Source: Gordius sp. MW1 (Eukaryota; Nematomorpha; Gordioida; Gordea; Gordiidae). Taken from it: DNA of 64,000 bases. This document shows positions 31,571-44,473 of this stretch, piece by piece. Every line of letters starts with the position of its first letter. Within the stretch, counting starts at the first letter, position 1. The notes under the pieces are model-generated. The model searched no databases and had not been told where the DNA came from. It saw nothing but the letters and a program-made list of their open reading frames with translations. The stretch covers positions 5,726,413-5,790,412 of the forward strand of contig OZ038533.1 in the NCBI GenBank assembly GCA_964036665.1, read 5' to 3'. A program made the position numbers and the translations under genes.

Positions 31571-32478
31571 AACCTATTATATTATAAATAAAAATTTGAT
31601 AACTTTTTTGACAGTATTTCCCCCCCCCCCCTTGAGAAAACTCTGGCTACGCGATTTGATTTAATGCAATAATTTTTAATAGCTTAAACTAGTATTAAAA
31701 CTAAAATGAAATTTGATTTTGAAATCTGACTTTAACTAAGTGGATGTTGGGTAGGGTCAGGTCAAGTCGTGGGCTCCAGCTAAGGGGACATTTGAGGCCA
31801 CCTCAGGTGGTACTTTCAAAAAAATTAATATGTTATCCAGTATTTTTTTATTTTATAGGGCTTAAACTTAGTAGTCTGCTATTGAAGGGTTACTGTTCTT
31901 AGCCCAACCAAATCTAATAAAATGATAGATTTTACTAATTTAAAATCATTAGGGCTTTTATAAAAAATTTTATAATTTTTTTGTTTATTTGAAAAAAAAA
32001 ATTATTCCTATCTCGAAAACACCCTTTAATTGTTATGAACTAATAAACATAAAATTTTAAAAATAATGACTTTGAAAAAAAGATTCCAAAAATAGATTTC
32101 CATATATTTAATGAGTTTTTGACAAATCCGTTTAAATCACGCAGAAAAGAAGTTATGTTTAACATAAATACCTACTGTTTCGTATATAATAAACATTTGT
32201 TACTATGAATAAGAAACATTAGAAAATTGCATTAAAAATGAACTTTATTGGATGGATTTATAGAAAATGATAAACTTAAAAATATAATTGCGATTCAAAC
32301 TAATATGATTAAGGAAAGGGGGGGGGGGGGTGGTTAACATCCTAGTAAAAAGTTCGTTTTTTGCATTTTTAAGCTATGTTAGAACTGTACAGCAATAAGG
32401 TTCCTCATAATGTAAATAATTATTTTCCTTTAATATAATGGCTCGTTATTTTCTATAACTTTATTTAAGAGTGAAGCT
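31571..32478. other. AT-rich stretch, no gene
   Basis: Contains a C11 run with ACTCTGGCTACGCG near 31645 (MITE remnant) and a G12 run near 32319. Confidence 0.4.
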
Positions 32479-32927
32479 CAGAGACCAGAAAAGCCCGGCC
32501 CGCTGCCCGAACTTCCCGCCCGGGAAAAGGGTCGGGTCGGGTCAGGCTGGGCCGGGCAACTCTCATAAATTTAGAATTTAGTGGGAGGGGGGGCGGGAAT
32601 GTAACAAGATTCGGGTAAAAATAATGTATTTGATTGTTTTCGTGTATTATTTTGTCACTTTTTTATTTGATTGTTTAATTGTGATTATCCAAAAAATCAT
32701 AAATTAACCTAAATTATTTTACAACATATAACTAACTATATTGGTGTTAAAAATTACAATTAAAAATTATAATTTCGGGCTAGGTCGGGCAGCTCTAATA
32801 AATTAGGGCATGGCCGGGAGGACATTTAGGAGGGTTCATGGGGGGGGGGGGGGGGGGGGGGCGGGCGGGTTAGTTACAAAATTGAACCGAACCAGGATTG
32901 GGTAAAAAAAATTTAATCTGACCTCTG
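32479..32927. mobile_element. GC-ended hAT-type element (449 bp)
   Basis: CAGAGACCAGAAAAGCCCGG at the left and a right end reading CAGAGGTCAGATTAAATTTT in reverse. The flanks do not match, and a GTGGCGTACGC-type element begins immediately to the right, so the right flank has been replaced. Confidence 0.6.
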
Positions 32928-33135
32928 GTCAATGGCGTACGCAAGGGGGTGGATTTGTGTTCAAACCCCCCCCCCCCGCAGATTTAGGAAAAAAATTTTG
33001 TTTTCTAATATCGCATTATATAATAACTATTATAAAATGAGTGTTACTTAATTAACTATGAGCACTTATATTCTACAACCAGTGGCGTACGCCAGGGGAG
33101 GGTTTTGGGGTTGAACCCCCCGCGGACAAAAATTT
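32928..33135. repeat. GTGGCGTACGC-type repeats (copy 2 plus a nested start)
   Basis: 32931-33082 repeats 25379-25550. A further tip AGTGGCGTACGCCAGGGGAG begins at 33082. Confidence 0.55.
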
Positions 33136-33221
33136 ATAAAACTTATGTAATGCAATACAAAATTTAATAAGTAGATAGAATAGCTGCGTAATACTCAATT
33201 TTGCTTTACTAAATAAATCAT

Positions 33222-33390
33222 TGGCGTAGCCAAGGGAGAAGGGGGGGGGGGCAGGGAAGGGCGCCCCCCTTTAAATCCATAAATTTGTTGATATATATTA
33301 AATCATGGCTACAATTTCGAATAAAATATTCATTTTGCCCCTCCCTAAATCATTATCGCCCCCCTCTAATTTTAATGCTGGCTACTTAAA
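33222..33390. mobile_element. hAT-type MITE copy, right tip decayed
   Basis: TTGGCGTAGCCAAGGGAG, a G run, CCATAAATTTGTTGATATAT and CAATGCTGGCTAC-like end. No duplication found. Confidence 0.5.
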
Positions 33391-34738
33391 AAATTATTTG
33401 TGCTGACAAGTAACAAAAATATCTATTACTATATCTTTATATTATTGGGAATAATGTTGCGAATAAAAAAAATTTACATAAGGTGACAGAACGTCAGAAA
33501 TAACGCTATTAATAAATTAATAATTGTATCAACTAAGAATTAAAAAAATCGATTTTGGATCTATTTTGAGCCCCAATTGCGGTTCAGAAGATTCCTGCAT
33601 CTGGTTTCTACTAAAATGATCGGGCTTCTCAAATATTTTAAATAATTTTTTTTAAACTGCAAAGCCCAGAATTTAATATTGAATTGAAAAATATGATAAT
33701 TCCATCGTTGCAAAATAATTTAATTTTCAACAAATCATTTATCGAATTTTTTGTGGTTTTTCTCATATATTAGCAATTAAATTTTTTGTATGCTACTAGA
33801 TAAATTCATAAGCAGGACTCTAAATTCGCCTACGCAGGTGTTAAATGTTAATAATCTATAATCCCAGGCATTAAATGCTGTCAAGTTGAAAAGGGGAACC
33901 AAACAACTAAAAAAGAATTTTATAAAGGAATGGAATTTCATGTTAGTTTTAAAAGTGGATATTTATTATCGCGATAATTTGTTTTTTTAATTATTGGAAC
34001 AAATAAAGGACAATTACAAAGAGAGACTTCACATCAACATAATAATGTGTTGTGTTACGTTCATACCAAATTAGCTTTTTATGTTCTCACCTTCTTTAAA
34101 CCAGCCTCAATAGGATTTGAAATTTAAATTTGGACAAACTCACATGGATGCTACATTACGTATATAGCTCTTCAATCAAATTGCATAAAAAAAATTCGCC
34201 TATAAATTTTTTGATATTTGAAGAAAAAATTTGAAACACCCCCCCCCCCCAAAAAAAAAAATAAAATCCTGCGTACGCCCCTGCCTGGTGGACCTATTCT
34301 ATCTTTTGACAATAAGTAGATGGGTATACCAACTACCAACACCAAAAGTTCAATTAGGGGGGGGGGCCAAAACATAAATTTTTTAATAGTCTTTTTATTC
34401 AAAATTGTTTTTTTGTCATTTGGGGGGAGGCCGTCCCGCCCCCTTACCCCCCTCCCCCCCCCCCCTATGCCCATGCCCGAAACTATTAGCTACCCCCCCC
34501 CCTGGATTTTAGTAAATAATGATATTCCTAGCTAATGATTAATTACAAAATTAACTAATATAAATTATCGCGTAAAATTCAGTTACCTACCTTTATTAAT
34601 CAATAATTGTTTATATATTTTTATGATGATGAGTTATAGGTTTAGAATGAAAACTTATAATGGAAAAATATAAGTTTGATCTAATTTAGAATACCCAAGA
34701 AAATATAGTAAATTTAACTTCTGATTGTAATAATATTA
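33391..34738. other. AT-rich stretch with further MITE debris at about 34235-34505
   Basis: C and G runs, GCGTACGCCCCTGCC near 34270 and a TATGCCCATGCCC end near 34466 show overlapping decayed copies. The proline/glycine-rich frames here come from homopolymers. Confidence 0.45.
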
Positions 34739-34746
34739 TGGTCAAA

Positions 34747-34911
34747 CATGGACGTAGGCAAGGAGGGGGGCAGGGAAGGGCGGCTGCTCCCCTCTAAATC
34801 CAAAAATTTGTTGATATTTATTAAAATTATGGCTAAAATTTCAAAAAATGATTATTTGCCCCTCCCTAAATCATTTGCCCCCCTCTAATCCCAATGCTGT
34901 CTACGCCCATG
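34747..34911. mobile_element. Palindromic hAT-type MITE, 8-bp duplication with one mismatch
   Basis: CATGGACGTAGGCAAGG at the left, TGTCTACGCCCATG at the right. The flanks are TGGTCAAA (34739-34746) and TGGTCAAT (34912-34919). Confidence 0.75.
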
Positions 34912-37340
34912 TGGTCAATGACGTCTATAATTTTGAAGGGTCCATTAAAAAGCCAATTAACAATTGTTATATCAAGCTTAAATTTCAATTGAACGGGCCA
35001 TCGGAACAGGTAGCAAAACAATTCACATATTTATTTAGTTAATAAATTAAAACTTAAATTTAAAAGTGGTTCAAAAATTGCAATAAAAAATAGGGTTTGG
35101 ATCAGGGTTCTTCGAATACATCATTTGGGAATCGGGCAAATATACAAGTATCAGCCTCAAGTTTAGCTCGGTCGAATTAAAAGCAATTTAGAGCTCTGGT
35201 GTTTTAAATTAATTTAATTAGCTTAGCATATTATAAACTAATTTATTGGTAAAGAGAATTACATATTTTTGTATTTTTTGTGCATTTTTAAAATTAATGG
35301 ACGACCCATTTTTTTGTTGTGTTAAATTTTTTCTGTAACAAAAAAAAAATTTGCAACCTTAATAAAAAATTTATGCGCATATACATGGTTGTGAATTTCA
35401 GGCAAATTTAGATTGTTTTAGATTGAAATGGCGCTGGTCAGAAATGTAATAAAAAATAATCTTGAAATATAACTTAATTTAAGAAAAACCCGTTTTCATT
35501 TTTTATAAAAATGTAATTTAAAAATACAAAACAACGACAACACTATTATGTTGACTCGAAGTTTAACTTTGTGATTGTCTTCTAGGACTCATCAAAACCA
35601 TTATATCTCCATAATAATTAATTACTTTTATAACCAACAAAGATTTATTATGGAAAATTATTTTTCAGTTGTTTTACCTTTGCAATAGGCGTAGCCAGGG
35701 GGGCAGCTGCTACCCCCCCCCCCCTAGAAAATTAAAAAAAAACGTGAATTTGAAAAAATTTCTTTTTTACCCCGTCCATTCAAATTTAACGTCGGTAATT
35801 TAAATTTTTATGATTGAAAAATTGAATTTCAAAATGAGATTAATAATTGGATTTGTATAATCACCCATTCTTTTTCTACTGCCAAATTTGAATCTGTAGG
35901 ACATTTGAAATTTATTCAGCATCTGGACACATATATTGTTAAATTTAAATAAATTTGATGTTAGGAGTATGATGACGGAAAATATGTGAATCGATTGTGT
36001 TTAGAGTTTTCACAGAAAGTTGCCAAAGGAAAAAATAGACTATATAAAGTCAGAAGGGATTAAAAATAGTTCGCCATTTGGCGTATTAAGACATATGTGC
36101 TCCCAAGGGGGGGGGGCTAAATGACAAAAAAATGTTTTTCAATGCAAAAACCCTTAAAATTCAAAAATATTTATGTTTTGCCCCTCCCTAATTGAACTTT
36201 TGAACGTTTTGCCCCCCCCCAAATCCAAAACCAAGCTACGCCCATGTAAAGACAGCTTTAATGATATTAATTTTAATTTCATTTTAATAATTTAAATATA
36301 AAAAAACATTTATATATTTTATATCTGACTCTTTATTAATTTATTTTGACTTTCTATCTAAATTGAACCCGAGCATTAATCGGAGAGCAAAAAATATATA
36401 TGCTAACATTTTTTTAAACTCTAAATTTTTTTTGTCCCCCACCCCCTTACTCCAAATCCTGGGTACGCCTATGCAACTCGAAAGCATTTAGTTCTTGCTA
36501 GTTCAAAGATGCTTAAGGGATATTGAAGCCCTGCAAATTGATTTTTATTGGGCTGAGTTCGGTTCTCTTTGTAATTTTGAATAGGTACCCTTGTAATTTT
36601 TGAACAAACTTGTAATTCAGAATCTATAATTTTTAAGTAGCTAAATTTTTTTTGTTTAAGTGTTAATTTAAGGTTCAAAAGCATAGTTTTTTAATTTCTT
36701 AACCAGTATATTGTAAATTAATCTTCGTTTAAAAAAAGAATACAAAATCTGCGGAGGGTAAAATAACGATTTCTTTTAAACCATACTTTTTAAGTATAAA
36801 TATTATTTGTTCGGATGGGGGGGGGGGGGGGTAATCTGTCTTAAGTCTTATTATTTTATGTAATTTTCAATAATTATTAAAACGTAAAAAAAGAACTAGA
36901 TATATTTATTTTTATACCTACTGAGCGGCCTATACTATGTTCGCTTGGGCTGAGCAGGTTGTGGAAAGACAAGCTTTAATTTAAGTGGTGTTGCAAGGAT
37001 ATTTTAAGAACAAGGAGCTGTACAAATAGAATTAGGTTCAAAATGTCACAGTCCGAAATGCCACACTGAATATCACGAAAAATTAAATCTCAAATGGGGA
37101 GGGAATTTGATGTGCATCTAAACCTAAACCCAAACCCTAACCTAAAACGCTGACCTAACACACTACCAATGGAAATTATGCGCTTGTGCAATGAGTAATT
37201 GCGAATCTAACGATCGTGAGATTCGCGTGAGATTCAGGGGCTTAGTTGGATTTTGGACTGTGACATTTTGAAATGATGTACAAATATTATAAAAAATAGA
37301 AAAACTAAGAAACTGCTCCAAAAGCTTAATGAAGGTTTTT
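34912..37340. other. AT-rich stretch with two MITE remnants
   Basis: Remnants at about 35690-35780 (GGCGTAGCCAGGGGGGCAGC) and about 36092-36246 (right end AAGCTACGCCCATG). A further C-rich end TGGGTACGCCTATGC is near 36460. No gene recognised. Confidence 0.45.
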
Positions 37341-37348
37341 TGTCCATA

Positions 37349-37505
37349 CATGGGCGTAGCCAGGGGGAGAAGCAGGGGGCCCCCCTCCCTAAATTACGAG
37401 AGAGAAAAAAATCAACGCAAAAACCTTTAAAAATTTTATGTTTGCCCCCCCCCCCCTAATTCAACTTTTAAACGTTTGCCCCCCCCCAACGTGGCTACGC
37501 CCATG
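37349..37505. mobile_element. Palindromic hAT-type MITE, 8-bp duplication with one mismatch
   Basis: CATGGGCGTAGCCAGGG and GTGGCTACGCCCATG ends. The flanks are TGTCCATA (37341-37348) and TTTCCATA (37506-37513). Confidence 0.75.
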
Positions 37506-37792
37506 TTTCCATATTAATTTGCTATTTATTGATTCACAGGAATAATACATAACTTAAAAACCTTAAGCCATATTTACAATAATCCCAATTTGCCTGGATG
37601 TAGTTAAGGGGAGGCAGGCGTAGCATCCACCCCCCCCCCCCCCTCCTTAACCCACAAATTATGTATGTTTAACAAAAATCTTGTAAAAATTTCATAAAAG
37701 CAACATTTTTTCTCTCCTATTAATTTTTTACTTTATAAACCCGCACCCGCGCATATAATTTAAACCCGACCAAGCGTATGGTAACTTGACGA

Positions 37793-37967
37793 CATGAGCG
37801 TAGCCAGGATTGGAACCAGAGGCGGGCAAGTATAATTTAGGGGGAGGGGGGAGGAAAAATGACAAATTTTTAAATTAGCCATAATTATAAAATGTTGAAA
37901 ATTTTTTATGCATTTAGAAGAGGGCAGCCGCCCCCCCCCCTTGCCCCTCCCCCTAGTTACGTCCATG
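37793..37967. mobile_element. Palindromic hAT-type MITE, no clear duplication
   Basis: CATGAGCGTAGCCAGGATTG at the left, CTAGTTACGTCCATG at the right, with the CAAATTTTTAAATTAGCC-type interior of the subfamily at 43254 and 54312. Confidence 0.6.
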
Positions 37968-38014
37968 CCTGGCAAATAATTTTATGGCTTTAATGCTTTT
38001 TAATCCAACAAATG

Positions 38015-38530
38015 GCTTGGGGGAGGCAGGGAGGGGCGGCTGTCCCCCTCCAAAGTCAAAAAATATTAATAATTTAATAAAATAATATGTAAAACTCAAA
38101 GATTATCATTTCGCCCCATCCTATTTCATTATTGCCCCCATCTAGTTTTAATCCTGGCTACACCCATATTCATAAGTAACGACACTTATTTGCAGAACCT
38201 TTTATATAAACTTAATATAAATGTAAAATTTAAAGTAAGCTTGTTGACCTTAGATATGAGATGTGCAGCGGCGTAGGCAAGATAGCCTAAAAGGGAGGGG
38301 ATTCGAAATTTTTTGATAGATAATTAATACTATTAAACAGAAAAATATAATATATGTTTCGTGGCATAGGCAGGATTAAAATTGGAGGGAAGAAATAATG
38401 ATTTAGGAAGGGGCAAAATGATAATTTTGTGTAATTTTACCCATAATTATTATTTTAAAAAAATTGGATTTAAGGGGGGCAGCCGCTTTACCCTGCCTCC
38501 CCTTAGCTCACCCAATGATTATATGCATCA
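38015..38530. mobile_element. Cluster of overlapping decayed hAT-type MITEs
   Basis: Ends seen: GGCTTGGGGGAGGCAGGG (38017), TCCTGGCTACACCCATA (38153), GCGGCGTAGGCAAGATAG (38268), GTGGCATAGGCAGGATTA (38360). Individual boundaries could not be separated. Confidence 0.5.
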
Positions 38531-38840
38531 GTGGTGTAGGGAAGATTATTCGAGGGGGGGGGGGGTTAATTTTGTGTTAAAATTTTTTGATCGAACAAAA
38601 ATTAATTCGAATATACAAAGGTTCATTAAATATCTACGAAAGATTTTGATAAAAAGTACATTAGTAATAAATTAATTTTTATGTTTGACTTAGAAAAAGC
38701 GTTAACAACTCACTTCCGCCTATGCTCCTTCGTCCAAGCACGAATATGCAATGAGCTCCTTGCAATTTTTCTAAATGGGCCAAGGGCCAGTGTTTTACTA
38801 GAAATATGCACTGGCCTTTAAGGCTTAATTGACCCAGTAG

Positions 38841-39006
38841 CATGGCGTAGCCAGTATAATTTGAGGGGGCAATAATAATTTAGAGGGCAAAAAAATCATG
38901 TTTTGAAATTTTAGCCATAATTTTCTTAAATTTCAAACAAATTTTGGATTAAGAGGGAGCAGCTGCCCCTCCCTACCCCCCCCCCCCCCTCTTGGCTACG
39001 CCCATG
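38841..39006. mobile_element. Palindromic hAT-type MITE
   Basis: CATGGCGTAGCCAGTAT at the left, CTTGGCTACGCCCATG at the right. The flanking 8-mers CCCAGTAG and CCCACTGG agree at six positions. Confidence 0.6.
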
Positions 39007-40790
39007 CCCACTGGTACGAAAAATTTATAACCCCAGTCCACAACCCCGTTAGGATAAAATTTTAGGCCCCAGCCCGACCCGCTAATTCTTTACAAAGTCC
39101 TGAAACCAAAAATTATTTTTTAAAAGCAGATTTTTTATCAATATTAAAACATTCATTTTTTTTATATATTATATTTTGCCCCCCCCCCCCCAATTGTTAA
39201 ACAACTCCCCCCCCCCCAAAACCTGGCTACGCCCAGGAAACCATGTATATCAAATATAATTGATAATAATTAAAAAGTTTAACCTTATAAATTAATAAAA
39301 ACTTTCGGGAGGGATCCACTTTTCAAATATCACAAGTCCTGTGAGTACCTAAATCAAGCATTAAATATTAATGATTAAATCCTTATTAAATTTAAAGTGA
39401 TCATTTTTATGAATAAAAACATAAAAATAGAGAAAAATTTATTAATTTTGCTCTATAGCTAGTCCGCCCGAGCCCGTTTGGTTACTTTAAGACTCTTTAA
39501 GCCTGACCGATAATTTTTTAACAGGAGGCTTATATCAACCCTTCGCGTTTATAGGCAAGCCGCAGACAGGGTTTTTATGATTTTAACTTGGCCGCACCAA
39601 ATATATTTGCTTTATTTGGCTATGTCGTGTCAGAAAGGCTCTTTAAAATCAACTTACTAAACCATGAGGATTATTGATTCTTAATTGAGACCATCAATCT
39701 CTACTGTAGAATTAGCATATAGATTTTAAACAAGGTAATGAAGCATACCTGAATGAAGCGAGCATACGGTTTGTAAAACTATCATTTATTTAAGTATTAA
39801 TTATTATTTGTGTTTTATTATTATTTTTTTAGTAGTAATAATAACACTCGCGATTCTAAGGAAACTAAACTAATTTTAACCAAGCATGCTAAGAGCTTTT
39901 AAAAATTACTTTTTAATTATCTTTAATACTAAAGCTTGGCTTGTATTGACATTTTTAGGAGTTGATCAAGTTTTTCAGAAAAAAATAAATATTACATTTT
40001 TAACTTTAAAACAGGCACAAGGGACTGAATTTTTTTTGTCTATAAATTGTCTTTAAGCAGTAATTTTTATTTAAAATTAAATTTCAAATTAATTAAGGTA
40101 ATCTATCACCTCCAAACGAACAAAATTTTTTTTAATATCAAGAGTTATTTGAAATAATTCGAAAAAATTTAATTTTTTATATTATACATGTCAATCATAT
40201 ATTTTTTAAGGGGGTGAGGTGTGTATTTCCTTCAAATTTAGCAAAACACTTAACTTGAAAATCTTTTAAAATGAGGAATAACGATATTATTTAAAAAATT
40301 TAATTTTGCAAGACATTTTTAAAGCCAAATCCAATTTTTTTCTTGTAAATTTATTCTTGGATTGAAGAAATTTAAAATATTCTTTCTACCAAATTTTAAA
40401 ACACATTCAAGCCTCTAAATTAATACGGCTCCCCCCCCCCCCAATGGCATTCAATCAAAAACCCTTACAATTAAAAAAAATTATGTTTTGCCCCCCTCCC
40501 CCCCCCCCCTAATTGAACTTAAAAAGTTTTCGCCCCCCCCCCCCCCTAATCCAAAACCTGACTAGGCCCATGCTTATACCCAACTTTATGTTTTAGCTTT
40601 TGGTTCCTAATCTTTTGAAAATCCCGATTAGTTCTTCTGATAGCTAAGAGTTGATATTTTACACCTCTAAATTTTTAATGTGTGAGAGGCTCAATTCTTA
40701 TTTTTCGCTTAAGGTTTTTAACTTTTTTTTGGGGGAGGGGCACCGTTCCTCCTTCCACTGGCTATGCCATGATTTTTGTCGCATCAAGTT
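39007..40790. other. AT-rich stretch with C-rich MITE ends
   Basis: Right-hand ends with C runs occur near 39180-39237 (AACCTGGCTACGCCCAGG) and 40430-40573 (AACCTGACTAGGCCCATG). No gene recognised. Confidence 0.4.
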
Positions 40791-42330
40791 TGAAAGTGCA
40801 CCTCAGGGACACACGTGTTAATTAATTCGCTCTTCTTCCACCACCAGCAGCAGACCTCTCCTTTCAAATAAAATCGATAAACCGCCATGAGAGTTAATGA
40901 TTGATTTGTTAATAATACAACCAACACGCTACACAGCTAAGAGGCACTAGTGTAAGTAATTGTAGTAGGCAAGCTGAGGCGCATTTACATCAAAACCTTC
41001 CCTAGCGCAGCTTAGCAATTAAATTACCCAGCTTCAGCTCAGTTGGTTTGACACTTAACACGGGGTTTAATTGACGTTTATGTGAAAAATAAATATCAAT
41101 CTAAAACAGTCTTGCCCCCCCCCTCGACTTCTTTATCCCTCGAGGAGAGTCGGGGTATTACATCTGGGTGGGTACTAAATTATCATTGGTTAGCTATGAT
41201 TTATTTATATTTTATAATCCGATGATGGTGATAAACATGATAGCTGCTAACTCGAGGCCTTTTTTATTGTAATTTATAACGACGACCAAGACGTGTTAAG
41301 CAGATATTGACTAATTTTAATGACTCAAAAGGGTGGGGGGGGCGAGGCCCATTGCTATATTTTAATGGACAGGAGGAACCCATTAGAGCGGGGGGGGGGG
41401 TGAGAGGTGATAAGAAGAAAGGAGATATTAAATGCGTATGTTTCTTAGAGTTTTTTGTGTATCATTCATTATAGGTACTACTAGCTCTACCTTCTACATA
41501 TATAATTTCTCAAGCCAAGCGTTCTAATGTAATGGTAAATAAATAGTAGTATAGTAGTGAGAAAAAAGAAGATGTTGCCTGCCTGCCTAATATAAATGCC
41601 CCGAGGAGGCTTCCTCCTTATGTTTTTTCTTTCTCCCTTCATTCATCCCCGCTCTTTTTTATAGCATGCTACTATTTCTTTTTTACTCGCTGCCTGCCAT
41701 TGCTTCGTAACATATATAATGGTAATCTTCTTAAGAGCCTAGTACTAGTAGTGCTTCTGCTGTGCTGTGGAGGGGAGTCTACTCACCTTATGCGCCCAGG
41801 GTAGTGTTCCCCGTTTGCCCCCCCCCTTTTGTTTATATAGGATAAATTAATTTTTATGGTATTTTTTTTTTTGGGGGGGGGGGGGGGAAGGAGTGGTGAT
41901 GACCGGTGGGTGGATTTGATGGACGGGAGGGGATTGTGGGATGGCATTTATCAGGCTGGTAGATATTTAATTTGATGTGAGAAGGTTTAGCTATGAATGA
42001 GTGTGTGTTTGCAAAAGATTTATCTATTTCCCCCAATGCATTTGGATTAGAATTAATCTTCCCTATTTAACTTAAAATTTAGTAACTAATTTCTTTCGTC
42101 TTTTCACTAATACACTAATTAGTTATTGAAAACGCTCAATTTATTTTTAATTTATATTTAATAAAAGCATTGTATTTGTAAATTAAACAAAACTTTATAT
42201 CATTTGTCCCAACCCTCGCACAATATACGCTTTTAAATATATTTTATATATAAAAAATTAACCGAATCTTTTTTCGCGGTATTTTTGAAGGCAAATGATT
42301 TCATATAAAATATTTACATACAGCAGGCGC
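40791..42330. other. More complex, less repetitive intergenic stretch
   Basis: Unlike its neighbours, 40800-41100 and 41430-41800 have mixed composition with few homopolymers, and no MITE ends. No open frame or RNA gene is recognisable. It could hold regulatory sequence or non-coding exons, but nothing in it proves that. Long G runs return at 41333-41400 and 41875-41887. Confidence 0.35.
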
Positions 42331-42778
42331 GTAGCCAAGATTTTCACGAGGGGGGGGGATATCTGGCAAAAAAAACTTTACAACGCATTTTGGCAAAAAT
42401 CAAATTAAATTAAATTAGATGTATATACTATGTTTCTAGGTTTTTATAAGTGTCTTAAAGTCTTTGATGTAACTAGACTATTATGTTTTAACCATTTAAC
42501 TTAATTATTAATCAAAAAACATGGGGGGGCCCCCTCCCCCCCCCCCCCCCCCCCCTCATTTACGCCACTATCATACAGAAGATTAATAAAAAGGCTGGCC
42601 TACTCAAGAGAATAAAATTAATTTTCAACCTTTGGGCTGATCTTAGTGTTTTGAGTAATATCAAAAACTATGTTTTAGTGTATTGCTATGCCAAACGTTT
42701 TAAACCAATTTTTTCTTCAGGAGCGCGAGGTTCTTTTTGAATATAAGCCTAAGTAGGGAGGCCGATATTTTAACTTGC
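42331..42778. other. MITE debris
   Basis: GCGCGTAGCCAAGATTTTCA near 42325 with a G run, and a C run ending CTCATTTACGCCACTA near 42565, are the ends of a decayed hAT-type copy of about 240 bp. Confidence 0.4.
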
Positions 42779-42786
42779 GACTTTAG

Positions 42787-42935
42787 CCAAGCCAGGGGAT
42801 GGCAGGGAGGGAGGGGGGAGGGGCAGCTGCCCCCACCCCAAATTCAAAAATTCCCAAAATATCAAAAAATTATCATTTTGCCCCTCCATAAATCATTATT
42901 GCCCCCCTTCTCATTCTAATCCTGGCTACGCCCAT
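42787..42935. mobile_element. hAT-type MITE with matching 8-bp flanks
   Basis: Left end CCAAGCCAGGGGATGG, right end CCTGGCTACGCCCAT. GACTTTAG is present on both sides (42779-42786 and 42936-42943). The left tip has lost a few bases relative to CATGGGCGTAGCC. Confidence 0.65.
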
Positions 42936-43253
42936 GACTTTAGATGAAAACAAATCTTTTAACTACTCTTAATTTTAAGCAATGATAAAAGATCTAATTT
43001 ATAAGTTACATTAACCATTTGTTTTACCCAGAAGTTTCTTTATCACAGAATAAGGCATAGGCTCATGTTGCAACCCTGCCTTCCCGTTCCCTATATTAAA
43101 TTATATCTGAAATGCAAAATAAATTATATCCTAGTTATTTTAACATAACCAACTCCCTTTATTTATCACGTATAAATTATATTTTATTGGTTATATATTT
43201 TACAATTAAATAATGAATTGATTAGTCTGCTCAAAAGTTAGTATAGATATAGA

Positions 43254-43421
43254 CATGGGCGTAGCCAGCATTGGGATTAGAGGGGGGGGGGCAATAATGA
43301 TTTAGGGAGGGGCAAAATGATCATTTTTTGCAATTTTAGCCTCAATTTTAATCAATGTCAACAAATTTTTGGATTTAGAGGGGGCAGTCGCCCCTCCCTG
43401 CCCCCCTTGGCTACGCCCATG
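43254..43421. mobile_element. Palindromic hAT-type MITE, well preserved
   Basis: CATGGGCGTAGCCAGCATTG and CTTGGCTACGCCCATG ends. The interior CAAAATGATCATTTTTTG and GATTTAGAGGGGGCAGTCGC matches the copy at 54312. The flanks GATATAGA and GATAGACC match only partly. Confidence 0.75.
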
Positions 43422-44310
43422 GATAGACCAATTACCGAACTAAAGAAATGTTTAAGTTTTCTCACCTTTATTTTATTGTGGGAGGGGGACTACACCCCTT
43501 ACTTCAAAATTTAATTTAAGGATGGCTAAAATTATTACTTTGCCCCCCCCCCCCTTTAAATCCAACCCTGGCTACGCCCATGGTGCCACCCTTTCTCGTA
43601 CCTAAAAATTAATTTTGGATGATAGTAGATAGTGTAAAATATAATTTTTTGTTAAATTAAATGCTTCCAGAACGTAGGAAGGGTTTAAAATTATAAGAAA
43701 AATGATTTTAAAATTTTATGTAAATTCAATCTAATATCTTAAATATAATAGAATCTTGTTGGTTGATAATAGGAATGGGACAACCGCCCTTTATTCCTCC
43801 TTTTCGCTCACCCCAACGTATAACAGAAATATTGAATAAATGATTTTTATCCGCAAAATAGATAGTGATTAATGCCTTTTGAAATTATTATTATTTAATT
43901 TAAGATGCAAGTCGCACATTTATACAATGTTAACAAAATTGAACTCCGATTCAAATTGATATCCAATCCACTGCATCTAATTCAATGATGCGTCACTAAT
44001 GAAGAATAGTTCGCTAATTATACAATTAATACAAAAATTTTAGATAATCAAAGAGGATAGCTGTGACTTCTTACCTTTTTGATTCCTTAAGTATACAAAA
44101 ATATCGTTATTATCTTATATCGACATTCTGACGACATGCCTTATGACATTGCCAAAGCCCCCCCCCCTCACAAATTCGAATTAAAAACTTGGCTAATTTA
44201 TTAAATGTCGTGTTGTTTACTGAACGATATTTCACTAATGATATCCTAGCATATTCTTTGATATATTCTAGGATAATATAATTTTTATAACATATAAGAT
44301 CCATGTATTA
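43422..44310. other. AT-rich stretch with a C-rich MITE end near 43540-43582
   Basis: CCTGGCTACGCCCATG ends at about 43581 without a left partner. No gene recognised. Confidence 0.4.
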
Positions 44311-44318
44311 CTTCAATC

Positions 44319-44473
44319 CATGGACGTAGCCAAGGGAGGGGGGGGGGGCAGGGAGGGGCGGCTTCCCCATTGGTGAAATTTATTTAAAATATGGCTAAAA
44401 TTTGAAATATTATGATTTTGCCCCTCCCTAAATCCTTACTCCTCCTCCAATTCCAATGCTGGCTACACCCATG
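44319..44473. mobile_element. Palindromic hAT-type MITE, no clear duplication
   Basis: CATGGACGTAGCCAAGGGAG and GCTGGCTACACCCATG ends with G/C runs inside. Confidence 0.6.

Noticed and set aside
34172-34535. Gly- and Pro-rich frames on both strands near 34.3 kb
   Set aside because: They are translations of poly-G/poly-C runs in overlapping MITE ends.
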